Shown: in pieces, positions 1 through 14,029 of the stretch | Layout of the letters: every line of letters starts with the position of its first letter | Position numbering within the stretch: the stretch's first letter is position 1 | NCBI RefSeq assembly: GCF_014204755.1 | Contig: NZ_JACHLZ010000001.1 | Location: 1,550,001-1,614,000 of the forward strand | DNA length: 64,000 bases | Direction of reading: 5' to 3' | Origin: Brachybacterium aquaticum | Lineage (GTDB): Bacteria > Actinomycetota > Actinomycetes > Actinomycetales > Dermabacteraceae | Notes under the pieces: generated by a model | The model's input: the letters and a program-made list of their open reading frames with translations, nothing else | Told to the model about the DNA's origin: nothing | Database searches by the model: none | Translations under genes and position numbers: made by a program

Positions 1-502
1 CGTCGAGCTTCTCCCAGTAGCGCACCGCGTCGTAGGCGATGTAGCCGACCATCCCGCCGGTGAAGGGCGGCAGGTGCTCCTGGCGGGCGGCGCGGAAGGC
101 GCTGGTGATCTCGCGCAGCGCCTCGACCGGGGTGCCGGTGGTGGGGATGCCGGCGGGTACGTCGCCGTGCCAGTGGACCTGGCCGTCGCGCTCGGTGAGC
201 ACAGCGCGGGCGCTCGTGCCGATGATCGAGAAGCGGGAGGTCTCCCCCTCCCCGGCGGACTCGAGCAGGAAGGTGCCGCGGCCGTCGCCGTCCGCGGTGA
301 GGCGGCGGTAGAGGGACACGGGCGTGTCCTCGTCGGCGAGCAGGCGCACGGAGACGGGGACGACGCGCTGGCGCGCGGCGAGGGCGCGGAAGGTCTCGCG
401 GTCCGGGGTGACGCGGCCGAGCGCAGCGCCCTCGCGACCGCCCACCTGCTCGGGGTAGGCCTCGGTGCGGGAGTCCTGGGGGTCCTGGGGGAGGTCGGTC
501 AT
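1..502 (-). CDS. trpE: Anthranilate synthase component I, N-terminal part (runs off the window)
   Basis: First enzyme of tryptophan synthesis, making anthranilate from chorismate and glutamine-derived ammonia. Only the first 167 residues are in the window; the rest lies beyond base 1. The LLES motif near residue 85 ([10 protein letters not shown]) is the tryptophan feedback-binding motif of this family, and the last visible residues ([14 protein letters not shown]) match the GY-YD-R block that opens the second part of the domain. The ATG at 502 overlaps the hisI stop as ATGA, so translation is probably coupled. It is the last visible gene of the mihF-to-trpE minus-strand cluster. Pabb/TrpE cannot be fully separated on the N-terminus, but linkage to hisI favours trpE. 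Confidence 0.88.
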   Translation of the reverse strand, partial: MTDLPQDPQDSRTEAYPEQVGGREGAALGRVTPDRETFRALAARQRVVPVSVRLLADEDTPVSLYRRLTADGDGRGTFLLESAGEGETSRFSIIGTSARAVLTERDGQVHWHGDVPAGIPTTGTPVEALREITSAFRAARQEHLPPFTGGMVGYIAYDAVRYWEKLD

Positions 503-915
503 GCGGTGCGCTCCGTGGTCTCGAGGACGACGGCGTCGAGCTCGCCGCCGTCGAAGCAGGTGTCGGTGCCGCGGTGGCAGGCCGCGCCGACCTGGTCCAC
601 GCGGACCAGCAGGGTGTCGCAGTCGCAGTCCAGGGCGACGGAGCGGACCCACTGGACGTGGCCGCTGGTGTCGCCCTTGCGCCAGTACTCCTGCCGGGAG
701 CGGGACCAGAAGGTCACCCGCCCGGTGGTGAGGGTGCGGTGCAGCGCCTCGTCGTCCATCCAGCCGACCATGAGCACGCGCTCGTCGGTCGCGTCCTGGA
801 CGACGGCGGCGACAAGGCCCGCGTCGTCGCGCTTCAGGCGCTGGGCGATCTCGGGGTCGAGCCCGGAGGGCGGGACGTCGGCGCCGACGGCCGGGATCGG
901 GTCGTTCGTGCTCAC
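499..915 (-). CDS. hisI: Phosphoribosyl-AMP cyclohydrolase
   Basis: Third step of histidine synthesis: opens the purine ring of phosphoribosyl-AMP, cytosolic and zinc dependent. 138 residues, normal for a stand-alone HisI without the HisE domain. The metal ligands are visible: DCDCD near residue 97 and CHRGTDTC near residue 113; the WFxSRS-like substrate block appears as [14 protein letters not shown]. The GTG start at 915 overlaps the metK stop (GTGA), and its own stop overlaps the trpE start. hisF is about 57 kb away (57127-57912), so the his genes are dispersed in this genome. Confidence 0.93.
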   Translation of the reverse strand: MSTNDPIPAVGADVPPSGLDPEIAQRLKRDDAGLVAAVVQDATDERVLMVGWMDDEALHRTLTTGRVTFWSRSRQEYWRKGDTSGHVQWVRSVALDCDCDTLLVRVDQVGAACHRGTDTCFDGGELDAVVLETTERTA

Positions 916-2120
916 AGGGCGCGCTCCAGCTCCTCGGCGCGGTCGGTGCGCTCCCACGTGAACTCGGGGAGCTCGCGGCCGAAGTGGCCATGCACGCTGG
1001 TGAGCGCGTAGATGGGGCGCAGCAGGTCGAGGGCGTCGATGAGCGCGGCGGGGCGCAGGTCGAAGACCTTCCGCACCGCGGCGGCGATCTGGTGGGAGGG
1101 GACCTTGCCGGTCCCGAAGGTCTCCACGTACAGGCCCACCGGCTCGGCGACGCCGATGGCGTAGGCGACCTGGACCTCGCAGCGGTCCGCGAGGCCCGCG
1201 GCGACGATGTTCTTGGCCACCCAGCGCATGGCGTAGGCGCCGGAGCGGTCCACCTTGCTGGGGTCCTTGCCGGAGAAGGCGCCGCCGCCGTGGCGGGCCA
1301 TGCCGCCGTAGGTGTCCACGATGATCTTGCGGCCGGTGAGGCCAGCGTCGCCCTTCGGGCCGCCGAGCACGAAGCGGCCAGAGGGGTTGATGTGCAGCTT
1401 CACCGGGGAGGTGTCCAGGCCCAGGGCCTCGAGGTCCTCGAGCACGGGGGCGATGACGACCTTGGAGATCGCAGGCGCCAGCTGGCTGGTGAGGTCCACC
1501 TCCTCGCTGTGCTGGGTGGACACGACGATCGCCTCGACGGTGCGGGCCACGCCGTCCTCGTCGTAGCCGATGGAGACCTGGGTCTTCCCGTCGGGGCGGA
1601 GGTAGGGCAGCACTCCGTCGCGCCGGGCGGTGGAGAGGTTCTGGGTGAGGCGGTGCGCGGCGTGGATCGGCAGCGGCATGAGCTCGGGGGTGTCCTGGCA
1701 GGCGTAGCCGAACATGAGTCCCTGGTCCCCGGCGCCGAGGCGGGAGAAGGCCTCCGCGGCCGCGTCGCCGCGGGCCTCGAAGGAGGTGTCCACGCCCTGG
1801 GCGATGTCCGGGGACTGCGCGCCGATGGAGACCTCGACACCGCAGGAGTCGGCGTCGAAGCCCTTCTCCGAGGAGTCGTAGCCGATGCGGCGGATCACGT
1901 CGCGCACGATCGTGGCGACATCGGAGTAGCCGGAGGTGCGCACCTCGCCGGCCACGTGGACGAGTCCGGTGGTCACCATGGTCTCCACCGCGACGCGCGC
2001 GTCGCGGTCCTGGGCGAGCAGGTCGTCGAGGATGGCGTCCGAGATCTGGTCGCAGATCTTGTCGGGGTGCCCCTCGGTGACCGATTCGGACGTGAAGGTG
2101 CGCAGCTCGCTGGTGGTCAT
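912..2120 (-). CDS. metK: S-adenosylmethionine synthetase
   Basis: Makes S-adenosylmethionine from methionine and ATP in the cytosol. 402 residues, the usual length. Family signatures: [12 protein letters not shown] at residues 18-29, [18 protein letters not shown] near 124, and the glycine-rich P-loop-like block [16 protein letters not shown] near 275. The ATG at 2120 lies only 5 nt after the coaBC stop, so it belongs to the mihF-gmk-rpoZ-coaBC-metK cluster, a conserved actinobacterial order. No SAM riboswitch could fit upstream because there is no leader. Confidence 0.97.
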   Translation of the reverse strand: MTTSELRTFTSESVTEGHPDKICDQISDAILDDLLAQDRDARVAVETMVTTGLVHVAGEVRTSGYSDVATIVRDVIRRIGYDSSEKGFDADSCGVEVSIGAQSPDIAQGVDTSFEARGDAAAEAFSRLGAGDQGLMFGYACQDTPELMPLPIHAAHRLTQNLSTARRDGVLPYLRPDGKTQVSIGYDEDGVARTVEAIVVSTQHSEEVDLTSQLAPAISKVVIAPVLEDLEALGLDTSPVKLHINPSGRFVLGGPKGDAGLTGRKIIVDTYGGMARHGGGAFSGKDPSKVDRSGAYAMRWVAKNIVAAGLADRCEVQVAYAIGVAEPVGLYVETFGTGKVPSHQIAAAVRKVFDLRPAALIDALDLLRPIYALTSVHGHFGRELPEFTWERTDRAEELERAL

Positions 2121-2125
2121 GGTGA

Positions 2126-3391
2126 TCAGGGTACTTGCGGGAGCCGACCGACGAGTTCGTCGAGCACGGCGTGGGCGACCTGGGTCTTGGTCCCCTCGGC
2201 CGTGGCGAGCTCCTCGCCCTCGCGGTCCAGGATCCGCACGGCGTTGTCGGCGGCGCCGAACACGCCGCTGGTGACGTCGTTGAAGACGAGCAGGTCGGCG
2301 CCCTTGCGGCGCGCCTTGGCGCGGGCGAGCTCGAGGGCGCTGACGCCATCGCCGCCGGTCTCGGCCGCGAAGCCGACGATCGCGGGCCGCTCGGCGTCCC
2401 CGCGGTCCAGGACGCTGCTGCGCAGGATGTCCTCGGTGCGACGCAGGGCGAGGGTCGGCACGGAGTCGGGGTCGGACTCGTCCTTCTTGATCTTCGCGTC
2501 GGACTTCCCGGCGGCCGTGAAATCCGCCACGGCGGCGGCCATGACCAGCGCGTCGACCTTCCCGCGGTGCGCGGCGACGGTCTCGGCGAGCTCGGCGGCG
2601 CTGCCCAAGTCCAGGCGCTGGGCGCCGGGCGGGGTCTCGAGCGCGACGTTCGCGGCGGCCAGGCGCACCCGGGCGCCGCGCACGAGGGCGGCGTGGGCGA
2701 GGGCCCAGCCCTGTCGGCCGGAGGAGTGGTTGGCGAGGAAGCGGACGGGGTCGAGGTCCTCGCGGGTGCCGCCAGCGGTGATGAGCAGCTCGCGGCCGAC
2801 GAGGTCGCGCACCACGGCGCCGCGCTCGTCGCGCGGTGCGGCCAGGGCCGCGCGGGCGGCGTCGAGGATCGCCTCGGGCTCGGGCAGGCGGCCGGGACCG
2901 GAGTCGGGGCCGGTGAGGCGGCCGACGGCGGGCTCGAGCACGATCGTGCCGCGCTCGCGCAGCACGGCGACGTTGTCGCGGGTGGAGGGGTGCTCCCACA
3001 TCTCGGTGTGCATCGCGGGGGCGAGCACCACCGGCGCGCGGGTGACCAGGGCGGAGGCGGTGAGCATGTCGTCGGCCCGGCCGATCCGCAGCCGTGCGAG
3101 CAGGTCCGCGGTGGCGGGGGCGATGACCAGCAGGTCCGCCTCCTGGCCGTGGCGGACGTGGGCGACCTCGTCGACGTCCTCGAAGACGGAGGTGAGCACC
3201 GGGTGGTGGCTGAGCGCCTCCCACGTTGCGGCGCCCACGAACTCGAGCGAGGCCGGGGTGGGGACGACCCGCACCTCGGCCCCTTCACCGACAAGACCGC
3301 GCACCAGGTGCGCGGTCTTGTAGGCGGCGATCCCGCCGCCGACGCCCACGAGGACGCGGGCACCGGCGAGCGTGCGCTGCGGGGTGCTCAT
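2126..3391 (-). CDS. coaBC: Bifunctional phosphopantothenoylcysteine decarboxylase/synthetase
   Basis: Two consecutive steps of coenzyme A synthesis: CTP-dependent ligation of cysteine to 4'-phosphopantothenate (CoaB, C-terminal half) and FMN-dependent decarboxylation (CoaC, N-terminal half). 421 residues. CoaC occupies about 1-190 with the flavoprotein start [16 protein letters not shown] and PAMHTEMW, the actinobacterial version of the PAMN motif. CoaB begins near residue 200 ([19 protein letters not shown]) and has the KSDAKIKK lysine loop. ATG at 3391. It lies between rpoZ and metK on the same strand. Confidence 0.95.
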   Translation of the reverse strand: MSTPQRTLAGARVLVGVGGGIAAYKTAHLVRGLVGEGAEVRVVPTPASLEFVGAATWEALSHHPVLTSVFEDVDEVAHVRHGQEADLLVIAPATADLLARLRIGRADDMLTASALVTRAPVVLAPAMHTEMWEHPSTRDNVAVLRERGTIVLEPAVGRLTGPDSGPGRLPEPEAILDAARAALAAPRDERGAVVRDLVGRELLITAGGTREDLDPVRFLANHSSGRQGWALAHAALVRGARVRLAAANVALETPPGAQRLDLGSAAELAETVAAHRGKVDALVMAAAVADFTAAGKSDAKIKKDESDPDSVPTLALRRTEDILRSSVLDRGDAERPAIVGFAAETGGDGVSALELARAKARRKGADLLVFNDVTSGVFGAADNAVRILDREGEELATAEGTKTQVAHAVLDELVGRLPQVP

Positions 3392-3425
3392 GGCTGACCC
3401 TGTGGTGATGCCGGCGGCGCCGGGA

Positions 3426-3788
3426 TCAGAGGGTGAAGTCGGTCGGCGGGACCTCGGGGGCGTCGTCGCCGAGCAGCAGCGGGGCCGGGGCGTTGGGATC
3501 CGGCTCGTTCTGCGCGGCGTACTCCTCCTCGTCGATCTCGCGGACGGTGAGGAGGCCCTCGTCGATCTCGCGCAGCGCGATCGACAGCGGCTTCTCCTGG
3601 TTCTCGACGTCCACCAGCGGGCCGACGAACTCGAGCAGGCCCTCGGAGAGCTGCGAGTAGTAGGCGTTGATCTGGCGCGCGCGCTGCGAGGCGTACAGCA
3701 CCAGGGCGTACTTCGAGTCGACGGTCTCGAGGAGACGGTCGATCGGGGGGTTCGTGATGCCTTCGGGCTGGGCGACTGTTCCGGCCAC
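3426..3788 (-). CDS. rpoZ: RNA polymerase omega subunit
   Basis: Small RNA polymerase subunit that binds and stabilises beta-prime. 120 residues. The conserved core is [27 protein letters not shown] (given in two overlapping pieces in the family: PPIDRLL and [16 protein letters not shown]), followed by an acidic C-terminal tail. I chose the GTG at 3788 because AAGGGA sits 6 nt upstream; longer in-frame starts have no ribosome binding site. It sits between gmk (upstream, 83 nt away) and coaBC. Confidence 0.95.
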   Translation of the reverse strand: MAGTVAQPEGITNPPIDRLLETVDSKYALVLYASQRARQINAYYSQLSEGLLEFVGPLVDVENQEKPLSIALREIDEGLLTVREIDEEEYAAQNEPDPNAPAPLLLGDDAPEVPPTDFTL

Positions 3789-3824
3789 GGATGTCCCTTC
3801 CTGGGTGACGGCGTGCGACGCTCC

Positions 3825-3830
3825 AGGATA
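3825..3830 (-). promoter_or_regulatory. Candidate -10 box for rpoZ (TATCCT)
   Basis: The minus strand reads TATCCT 36 nt before the rpoZ GTG. It fits the actinobacterial -10 pattern TANNNT and would give a leader of about 30 nt that contains the GGAAGGGA ribosome binding site. No clear -35 box. rpoZ may also be read from the mihF promoter. Confidence 0.45.
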
Positions 3831-3871
3831 CGCCCTTCCGCGCCGGGCGGCGAGGGCGGGAGCGTCCGGGG

Positions 3872-4474
3872 TCAGGTGAGGTCGTTCACGCCGAGCAGCG
3901 AGGCGAGCTCGTCGGCGGCGCGGTCCACCCGGTCGTTGACGATGGTGACGTCGAACTCGGACTCGGCGGCGAGCTCGACGCGCGCGGTCGCCAGGCGGCG
4001 CTCGCGCTCCTCGGCGTCCTCGGTGCCGCGGCCCACGAGCCGCTGGACCAGGGTGTCCCAGTCCGGCGGGGCCAGGAACACGAAGCGCGCCTCGGGCATC
4101 GTCTCGCGGATCTGCCGGGCGCCGGCGAGGTCGATCTCGAGCAGCACGGGACGCCCCTCGGCGACGGCCTGCTCGACCGGTCCGCGCGGGGTGCCGTACT
4201 TGTTGCGGCCGTGGACGACGGCCCATTCGAGCATCTGACCGGTCTCGATCAGGCGCGCGAACTCCTCCTCGGTGACGAAGCGGTAGTGCACGCCGTCGAC
4301 CTCGCCGGGCCGCGGGGCCCGTGTGGTCGCGGAGACGGACAGCCAGATCTCGGGGTACCGCTCGCGGATCGCCGCGGACACGGTCCCCTTCCCCACGGCG
4401 GTGGGGCCTGCCAGGACTGTCACCGGGGCCGGTGCGGTCATCGCGCCGGCCCCGGTGGAATGCTCAGGGGTCAC
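3872..4474 (-). CDS. gmk: Guanylate kinase
   Basis: Phosphorylates GMP to GDP with ATP. 200 residues. P-loop GPTAVGKGT at residues 23-31, GMP-binding [19 protein letters not shown], and [12 protein letters not shown]; the lid and C-terminal helix follow. The GTG at 4474 overlaps the mihF stop as GTGA. A second in-frame ATG 11 codons later is also possible, since the first ten residues are not conserved. mihF-gmk-rpoZ is a conserved actinobacterial cluster. Confidence 0.95.
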   Translation of the reverse strand: MTPEHSTGAGAMTAPAPVTVLAGPTAVGKGTVSAAIRERYPEIWLSVSATTRAPRPGEVDGVHYRFVTEEEFARLIETGQMLEWAVVHGRNKYGTPRGPVEQAVAEGRPVLLEIDLAGARQIRETMPEARFVFLAPPDWDTLVQRLVGRGTEDAEERERRLATARVELAAESEFDVTIVNDRVDRAADELASLLGVNDLT

Positions 4475-4797
4475 TCGGAGAAGTGGGCGACGAGCTTCTC
4501 CGCCTGGTGGGAGCCGAGGCCGCGGATCTTGCGGGAGGGCGAGATGCCGATCTCCTCCATGATCTGCTGCGCCTTGACCTTGCCCACGCCGGGCAGGGCC
4601 TCCAGCAGGGCGGAGACGCGCAGACGACCGACGACCTCGTTGGTCTCGGCCTCCTCCAGGACCTTCTTGATCTCCTCGCCGCGGTGGCCGGCGCTGTCCT
4701 TGAGCCGGGCCTTGATGGCCGCACGCTCGCGACGAGCCTCGGCGGCCTTCTTCAGGGCCTCGGCCCGCTGCTCAGGGGTGAGGGGAGGGAGAGCCAC
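4471..4797 (-). CDS. mihF: Actinobacterial integration host factor MihF
   Basis: Small DNA-binding, nucleoid-associated protein unrelated to the enterobacterial IHF/HU family; in mycobacteria and Streptomyces it binds and bends DNA, with a helix-two-turn-helix. 108 residues: a lysine/arginine-rich N-terminal helix, then the conserved C-terminal domain with [24 protein letters not shown] and [10 protein letters not shown], a helix-hairpin-helix-like stretch. GTG start at 4797 after AAGAGG. First gene of the gmk-rpoZ-coaBC-metK cluster. Confidence 0.93.
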   Translation of the reverse strand: MALPPLTPEQRAEALKKAAEARRERAAIKARLKDSAGHRGEEIKKVLEEAETNEVVGRLRVSALLEALPGVGKVKAQQIMEEIGISPSRKIRGLGSHQAEKLVAHFSE

Positions 4798-4861
4798 TGT
4801 TCTTACCTCTTGTTCTGTCGCTGGTGACGTCCATGGTCCGGGAGGTCCCCGGTGTGGGAAG

Positions 4862-4867
4862 AGCGTA
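4862..4867 (-). promoter_or_regulatory. Candidate -10 box for the mihF cluster (TACGCT)
   Basis: The 215-bp gap between pyrF and mihF must hold a promoter or a read-through region. TACGCT on the minus strand, just after the T/G-rich TTTTGGGG, fits TANNNT and would leave a leader of about 60 nt. No good -35 box can be seen, so this is a weak call. Confidence 0.3.
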
Positions 4868-5012
4868 ACCCCAAAATCGTGGCCGAGGGCACGTTTGACA
4901 CGCTAAGTCCCTGGTCCCGCGCCTGTCGGCCCCTCGGCGGGGCTCTCGCGGCGGCCCGTCTGGCGGGGCCGGAAGGGGTGCTCACGGGCCCGCCCGGCGG
5001 GGGCCGACGGGC

Positions 5013-5905
5013 TCAGCGGTACTGGCCGGTCAGCTCGTCGGCGCGAGCGGCCAGCGCGGCGGTGTCGGGGCCTGCGGCCAGGAACCCCCGGGACACGGAG
5101 ACCAGCACCTGACCTGCGCGTTCACCGAAGACATCGGCGACCTCGGCCGGGCCGGCACCCTGGGCGCCGACCCCGGGGGCCAGCAGCGGGGCCGACGGGG
5201 CCGCGGCATCCAGGCCGAGCCGCCGGTAGGCGTCGCCGACGGTCGCGCCGACCACGAGACCGGCACTGCCCCACTCCCCCGGTGCCGCGCCGCCGATCCG
5301 TTCGGCGTGTCGCGCGATCTCGAGGGCGACCGGCGTGTCCTTGCCGGTCAGGGCGTGCTGCACCTGCGGCCCGTCGGGGTTGGAGGTGAGCGCGAGGAGG
5401 AACAGTCCCTTGCCGTGCGCGGTCGCGAGCTCCGCGGCCGGATCGAGGGAGCCGGTGCCGAGGTACGGGCTGACCGTGATCGCGTCGGCCTCGAGCGGCG
5501 CGCCCGGGAGCAGGTGCGCCTGGGCGTAGGCGGCCATGGTCGAGCCGATGTCGCCGCGCTTGACGTCGAGGATCGTCAGCACCCCGGTCTCGCGGGCCGC
5601 GGCCAGGAGCTCCTCGAGCACCGCGACGCCCGCGGAGCCGTGGCGCTCGAAGAAGGCCGACTGCGGCTTGATCGCCGCGACCCGGCCCGCGACCGCCTCG
5701 AGCACGCGCAGCGAGAACTCGCGCGCGCCCGCGGCGGTGTCCGGCAGGGACCACTCGGTCAGGAGTGCGGCGTGCGGGTCGATCCCTGCGACCAGCGGTC
5801 CCTGCGCGGCGACCGCGGCCTGGAGGACCCGGCCGAAGGGGGCAGGCGCGGCGCCCTCCGTCGTGACCTCCCCCGCACCCGCCCCTGTGCCGGCAGGGCC
5901 GGCGC

Positions 5906-5909
<4 letters not shown>
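5013..5909 (-). CDS. pyrF: Orotidine 5'-phosphate decarboxylase (type 2)
   Basis: Last step of UMP synthesis. 298 residues, the longer type-2 form found in actinobacteria. Catalytic block [17 protein letters not shown] near residue 118, substrate region [10 protein letters not shown] near the N-terminus, and PGVGAQG near residue 242 for the phosphate. The GTG at 5909 overlaps the carB stop (GTGA). It is the last gene of the pyrR operon. A GGCCGACGGG 10-mer (see findings) ends directly before its stop codon on the plus strand. Confidence 0.95.
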
Positions 5910-9309
<3,400 letters not shown>

Positions 9310-9310
<1 letters not shown>

Positions 9311-10542
9311 CAGGACTCCTCGGAGGCGGAAGCGGTGGCGTCGGCGGCGGGGCCGGCGGCGTCGCGGTGCGCGACGGCGAGCTCCACCAGACGGTCGAAC
9401 AGGGGCGAGGCGTCGTGGGGTCCGCTGGCCGCCTCGGGGTGGTACTGGACGGAGAAGGCGGGGATGTCGAGGCAGCGCAGGCCCTCGACCACGTCGTCGT
9501 TCAGGCCGACGTGGGAGACGACGACCCGGCCGTAGCGGCCGCCGTCGTGAGGGGCGGTGTGCTCGCCCTCGAGCGGCACGTCCACGGCGAAGCCGTGGTT
9601 GTGGGCGGTGATGGCGACCTGACCGGTCTCGCGGTCCTGGACGGGCTGGTTGATGCCGCGGTGGCCGAACTTCAGTTTGTAGGTGTCGAAGCCGAGGGCG
9701 CGGCCGAGCAGCTGGTTGCCGAAGCAGATCCCGAAGAAGGGCAGGCCGGCGTCGAGAACGCCGCGCAGCAGCTCGATCTGGGCGGTGGCGGTGGCGGGGT
9801 CGCCGGGGCCGTTGGAGAAGAACACGGCGTCGGGGCCGATGGCCAGGAGGTCCTCGAGGGAGGTGGTGGCGGGCAGCAGGTGCACGCGCAGTCCGCGCTC
9901 GAGCATGTTGCGGGGGGTGGCGCCCTTGATGCCGAGGTCCACGGCGGCGACGGTCGCGACGACCTCGCCCTCGGGCTCGAGCACGACGGGCTGGTCGATG
10001 GTGACCTCCTCGACGAAGCTCGCGCCCTCCATGGAGGGCTGCTCGCGCACCTCGGCCAGCAGCTCCTCCTCGGGGCGCTCGAGCGCGTCGCCGGAGAAGA
10101 TGCCGCCGCGCATGGAGCCGGTGTCGCGCAGGCGTCGGGTGAGCATGCGGGTGTCGATGTCGCTGATGCCGACCACGTCGCTGTCGACGAGCAGCTCGTC
10201 GAGGGTCTGCTCGGCGCGGTAGTTGGAGGAGATGCGGGAGGCGTCGCGCACGGCGTAGCCGCGCACCCACACCTTGCGCGACTCCATGTCCCCGGCGTTC
10301 GCACCGGTGTTGCCGATGTGCGGGGCGGTCTGAACGACGATCTGTCCGGCGTAGGAGGGGTCGGAGAGGGTCTCCTGGTAGCCGGTCATTCCGGTGGAGA
10401 ACACGACCTCGCCGAGGCGGGCGCCGCGGGCCCCGTAGGCGGAGCCGCGCAGCACGGTGCCGTCCTCGAGGACCAGCAGGGCGCGCTCGTGCGGGGCGCG
10501 GCGCACCGGGGGTCGGGAGGCAGTGGGGGCGGAGGTGGTCAT
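9310..10542 (-). CDS. carA: Carbamoyl-phosphate synthase small (glutaminase) subunit
   Basis: Hydrolyses glutamine and channels ammonia to CarB. 410 residues. N-terminal small-subunit domain ([28 protein letters not shown]) and C-terminal class I glutamine amidotransferase domain with nucleophile Cys in [16 protein letters not shown] and the His-Glu pair in [16 protein letters not shown] at 10542 overlaps the stop of the preceding membrane gene. Alanine/serine-rich tail. Confidence 0.97.
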
Positions 10543-11033
10543 GCGTGCTCCTTCCGGGAGAGCAGGAGGTCGTGATCGGCGCGGTCGTCGAGCCGCAGGC
10601 CGGTGTCCAGGAGCCGGTCGCCGAGGCGCCAGCGGATGATGAGCAGGCCGTCGCCGCCCACGAACTTGCCGGCCATGCCCGGGCCGGAGGTGAGCTCGGC
10701 GACAGCGCCTGCCGGGATGGTCAGGGCGCCGAGGCCCTGGCGCTCGAGATGCCAGGAGCCGCCGCTGCCGAGGGAGACCTCGGCGCGGGCGCGCTGACCG
10801 AGGCCGTGGGCGACGACCCGCTCGAGCGGCTGCTCGGCCAGGACCGTGTCCACGTAGATCGCGCCGACGGGCCCGTGGGCGAGGGTCTCCCCCAGCTCCT
10901 CGAGCGCCGCGGCCGACGGGGCGGGCAGGTCGGACTGGGTGCGTCCGCGGCGCCGCCAGCCCCAGGCCATGGCGCCGAGCGCCGCGAGGAAGAGCAGCGT
11001 CAGCAGCAGGACGGGGACGAGCCGGTCGCTCAC
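10539..11033 (-). CDS. Small membrane protein of the pyr operon (Rv1382-like position)
   Basis: 164 residues. One N-terminal membrane helix (about residues 5-25, [21 protein letters not shown]) followed by basic WRRRGR and a cytoplasmic domain rich in beta-strand pattern ([34 protein letters not shown]), which resembles a bacterial PH-like fold. In mycobacteria an unnamed membrane/export protein, Rv1382, has the same place between pyrC and carA; I infer that this is its counterpart. Function unknown. GTG start at 11033 overlaps the pyrC stop and its stop overlaps the carA start, so it is translationally locked into the operon. Confidence 0.8.
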   Translation of the reverse strand: MSDRLVPVLLLTLLFLAALGAMAWGWRRRGRTQSDLPAPSAAALEELGETLAHGPVGAIYVDTVLAEQPLERVVAHGLGQRARAEVSLGSGGSWHLERQGLGALTIPAGAVAELTSGPGMAGKFVGGDGLLIIRWRLGDRLLDTGLRLDDRADHDLLLSRKEHA

Positions 11034-12403
11034 CGCTCCACCACCGCGCCGTCGCGCACGGTGGGTCGGCCGCCGAGCAGGGTGAGCCGGTTCGCACCGG
11101 GCAGCTCCAGGCCCGCGAAGGGCGAGTTGCGCCCGAGGGAGGCGTGCTCGGCGGGGTCGGTGACGCGGACGGGGCGCGGGTCCCAGACCAGCAGGTTCGC
11201 GGGCTCCCCGACGGCGAGCGGGCGGCCCTGGTCCTCGTCGCGGCCGATCTCGGCGGGCTTCTCGGACATCACCCGGGCGACGTCCCTCCAGGTGAGGCGG
11301 CCCTCGTCGACCATGGTGGACTGCACGAGGGACAGGGCGGTCTCGAGACCGGTCATACCCATCGCGGCCTGGTCCCACTCGCGGTCCTTGGAGTCCGCGG
11401 GGTGGGGGGCGTGGTCGGTGGCGACGATGTCGATGGTGCCGTCGGCGAGTCCGGCGCGGACCGCCTCGACGTCCTCGGCGGTGCGCAGTGGCGGGTTCAC
11501 CTTGAACACGGCGTCGAACTGGCGCACGTTCTCGTCGGTGAGCAGCAGGTGGTGCGGGGTGACCTCGGCGGTCACGGCGATGCCGCGCTCCTTGGCCCAG
11601 CGCACGATGTCCACGCTGCCGGCGGTGGACAGGTGGCACACGTGCAGGCGGGAGCCGACGTGCTGGGCGAGCAGCACGTCGCGGGCGATGATCGACTCCT
11701 CGGCGACGGCGGGCCAGCCGGCCAACCCCAGCTCCGCGGAGACCACGCCCTCGTGCATCTGGGCACCCTCGGTCAGGCGCGGGTCCTGGGCGTGCTGAGC
11801 GATGACGCCGTCGAAGGACTTCACGTACTCGAGCGCGCGGCGCATGAGCACGGGGTCATGCACGCACTTGCCGTCGTCGCTGAACACGCGCACACGGGCG
11901 CGGGAGTTGGCCATGGCGTCGAGCTCGGCGAGCCGCTCGCCGCCGAGGCCCACGGTCACGGCGCCGACGGGGCGGACGGTGCACCAGCCGGCGCTCTCGC
12001 CGCGGCGGGCGACCTGCTCGACCACGCCCGCGGTGTCGGCGACGGGGGTGGTGTTGGCCATGGCGTGCACGGCGGTGTAGCCGCCGCGGGCGGCGGCGCG
12101 GGTGCCGGTCTCGACGGTCTCGGCCTCCTCCCCGCCGGGCTCGCGCAGGTGGGTGTGGAGGTCGACGAGGCCGGGCAGCACGATGCAGCCGCCCGCGTCG
12201 ATCACCTCGGCGCCCTCGGGCGCCTCGAGGTCCGGGCCGACGGCCTCGATGCGACCGCCGACGACGAGCACGTCCTGGACGTCCTCGCCGTAGGGGCGGC
12301 CGCCGCGCAGCAGCAGGGCGGTGGCGGGGCCGGCGGGCTCGTCGGCCGGGGACGCAGAGGCCCGGGAAACAGGGGCCTGGGGGGCGGTGGTCTCAGCGGT
12401 CAC
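11030..12403 (-). CDS. pyrC: Dihydroorotase
   Basis: Cyclises carbamoyl aspartate to dihydroorotate. 457 residues, class I (multifunctional-type) length, with an alanine/proline-rich extension of about 25 residues. Zinc ligands: [10 protein letters not shown] at the start of the barrel, later HVCHLS and TDHAPH. The GTG at 12403 lies inside the end of pyrB (11-nt overlap). Part of the pyrR-pyrB-pyrC-carAB-pyrF operon. Confidence 0.96.
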   Translation of the reverse strand: MTAETTAPQAPVSRASASPADEPAGPATALLLRGGRPYGEDVQDVLVVGGRIEAVGPDLEAPEGAEVIDAGGCIVLPGLVDLHTHLREPGGEEAETVETGTRAAARGGYTAVHAMANTTPVADTAGVVEQVARRGESAGWCTVRPVGAVTVGLGGERLAELDAMANSRARVRVFSDDGKCVHDPVLMRRALEYVKSFDGVIAQHAQDPRLTEGAQMHEGVVSAELGLAGWPAVAEESIIARDVLLAQHVGSRLHVCHLSTAGSVDIVRWAKERGIAVTAEVTPHHLLLTDENVRQFDAVFKVNPPLRTAEDVEAVRAGLADGTIDIVATDHAPHPADSKDREWDQAAMGMTGLETALSLVQSTMVDEGRLTWRDVARVMSEKPAEIGRDEDQGRPLAVGEPANLLVWDPRPVRVTDPAEHASLGRNSPFAGLELPGANRLTLLGGRPTVRDGAVVER

Positions 12404-13355
12404 GGGTCGTCTCCCGGTCGTCGGTGGCGAGCAGGTGGTAGAGCACGGCCATTCGCACGAACACGCCGGAGGCGACCTGTTCGACGATGACGCTGCGGGG
12501 GGAGTCCGCGACGGCGCCGGCGATCTCGAAGCCGCGGTTCATCGGGCCGGGGTGCATGACGATCGTGTGCACGGGCAGGGCGGCGGCACGGGCGATGCTC
12601 AGCCCGTAGCGGCGGGAGTACTCCCCCGCCGTCGGGAAGAACCCGCCGCCCACCATCCGCTCGCGCTGCACGCGCAGCATCATCACGGCGTCGGGGCCGG
12701 TCGCGAGCGCCGCGTCGAGGTCATAGGAGATCTCGCAGGGCCAGGCGGAGGCGCCGACGGGCACCAGCGCGGGCGGGGCGACCAGGGTGACGCGCGCACC
12801 GAGCAGGGTCAGCAGCAGCACGTTCGAGCGGGCCACTCGCGAGTGGAGCACGTCGCCGACGATGACCACGTGCAGGCCCTCGAGGTCGGCGCGCGGGTCG
12901 CCGGGGCGCAGGTGGCGGCGCAGGGTGAAGGCGTCGAGCATCGCCTGGGTGGGATGCTCGTGCGCGCCGTCACCGGCGTTGACGATCGGCTGGTCGATCC
13001 AGCCGGCGTGGGCGAGCAGGTGCGCCGCGCCGGAGGAGCCCGAGCGGACCACGACCGCGTCGGCCCCCATGGCCTGGAGGGTCAGGGCCGTGTCCTTCAG
13101 GGACTCGCCCTTGGAGACGCTGGAGCCCTTGGCGGAGAAGTTGATGACGTCCGCGGAGAGGCGCTTCGCGGCGGCCTCGAAGCTGATCCGGGTGCGGGTG
13201 GAGTCCTCGAAGAAGAGGTTTACGACCGTGGTGCCCACGAGGGTGGGCAGCTTGCGGATGGCGCGGGACTGGGTGCCGGCCATGTGCTCGGCGGTCGCGA
13301 GGACCTCGAGGGCCTCCTCGCGGGAGAGGTCGGCGATGGAGATGAAGTGCCTCAT
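12393..13355 (-). CDS. pyrB: Aspartate carbamoyltransferase catalytic chain
   Basis: Condenses carbamoyl phosphate with aspartate. 320 residues. Carbamoyl-phosphate motif STRTR in [19 protein letters not shown] at residues 49-67, [12 protein letters not shown] near 135, and the C-terminal MHPGPMNRG aspartate-site loop. ATG at 13355 overlaps the pyrR stop as ATGA. No pyrI regulatory chain is visible, so this is the usual unregulated trimer of PyrR-controlled operons. Confidence 0.97.
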   Translation of the reverse strand: MRHFISIADLSREEALEVLATAEHMAGTQSRAIRKLPTLVGTTVVNLFFEDSTRTRISFEAAAKRLSADVINFSAKGSSVSKGESLKDTALTLQAMGADAVVVRSGSSGAAHLLAHAGWIDQPIVNAGDGAHEHPTQAMLDAFTLRRHLRPGDPRADLEGLHVVIVGDVLHSRVARSNVLLLTLLGARVTLVAPPALVPVGASAWPCEISYDLDAALATGPDAVMMLRVQRERMVGGGFFPTAGEYSRRYGLSIARAAALPVHTIVMHPGPMNRGFEIAGAVADSPRSVIVEQVASGVFVRMAVLYHLLATDDRETTRDR

Positions 13356-14014
13356 GCGCGCTCCCCCTCACCGGTCGATGCGGCCGCCGGGGCTGCGGCG
13401 GGGCGGACGATGTCCACCGCGTCCTCGCCGTCGGTCTCGGCGAGCTGGACGTGGACCCGCTCGGTCCGGGAGGTGGGCAGGTTCTTGCCGACGTGGTCGG
13501 CGCGGATCGGCAGCTCGCGGTGGCCGCGGTCCACGAGGACGGCCAGGCGCACGGCGGCGGGACGGCCGACGGCGCCCAGCGCATCGAGCGCCGCGCGGAT
13601 GGTGCGGCCCGAGTAGAGCACGTCGTCCACGAGCACGACGGTGCGGCCGTCGATGCCGGCGGGCGGGATGCGGGTGGGGCTCGGGGCCCGGGTGGGGTTC
13701 CGGCGCAGGTCGTCGCGGTACATGGTGATGTCCAGCGACCCGTACAGGGCGGAGAGGTCCTCGTCGTCCGGGCGGCCCTCGGCGCGGGCGATCTGCTCGG
13801 CGAGGCGGCGGGCCAGCGGCACGCCACGGTGCGGGATGCCCAGGAGCACGAGGTCGTCAGCGCCGTGGCCGCTCTCGAGGATCTCGTGCGCGATGCGGGT
13901 GAGGGCCCGGCGGATCTCCTCGGGGCCCAGCACGCGGGAGCGCTCTGCGCCCGGCTCCGGACCTGGGCCCGCGGGCTTCTCGGTGCCGTCGCCGGCGGGT
14001 GATGCGGTGGTCAT
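13352..14014 (-). CDS. pyrR: Pyrimidine operon regulator PyrR / uracil phosphoribosyltransferase
   Basis: UMP-sensing RNA-binding regulator with weak uracil phosphoribosyltransferase activity. 220 residues, with an N-terminal extension of about 30 poorly conserved residues. PRPP-binding motif [20 protein letters not shown] near residue 130; [13 protein letters not shown] is the family block that precedes it. I chose the ATG at 14014 because GGAAGGGAG ends 7 nt upstream; an in-frame ATG 6 codons earlier would lie inside that ribosome binding site. Its own leader carries a PyrR-binding loop, so it should repress the whole operon when UMP is high. Confidence 0.95.
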   Translation of the reverse strand: MTTASPAGDGTEKPAGPGPEPGAERSRVLGPEEIRRALTRIAHEILESGHGADDLVLLGIPHRGVPLARRLAEQIARAEGRPDDEDLSALYGSLDITMYRDDLRRNPTRAPSPTRIPPAGIDGRTVVLVDDVLYSGRTIRAALDALGAVGRPAAVRLAVLVDRGHRELPIRADHVGKNLPTSRTERVHVQLAETDGEDAVDIVRPAAAPAAASTGEGERA

Positions 14015-14029
14015 GCGGTGTCTCCCTTC

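Noticed and set aside
2118-2126. SAM riboswitch upstream of metK
   Set aside because: Only 5 nt separate coaBC and metK; no room for a leader RNA.
4894-4900. TTGACA on the plus strand between pyrF and mihF
   Set aside because: No -10 box at 16-18 nt and no plus-strand gene follows.
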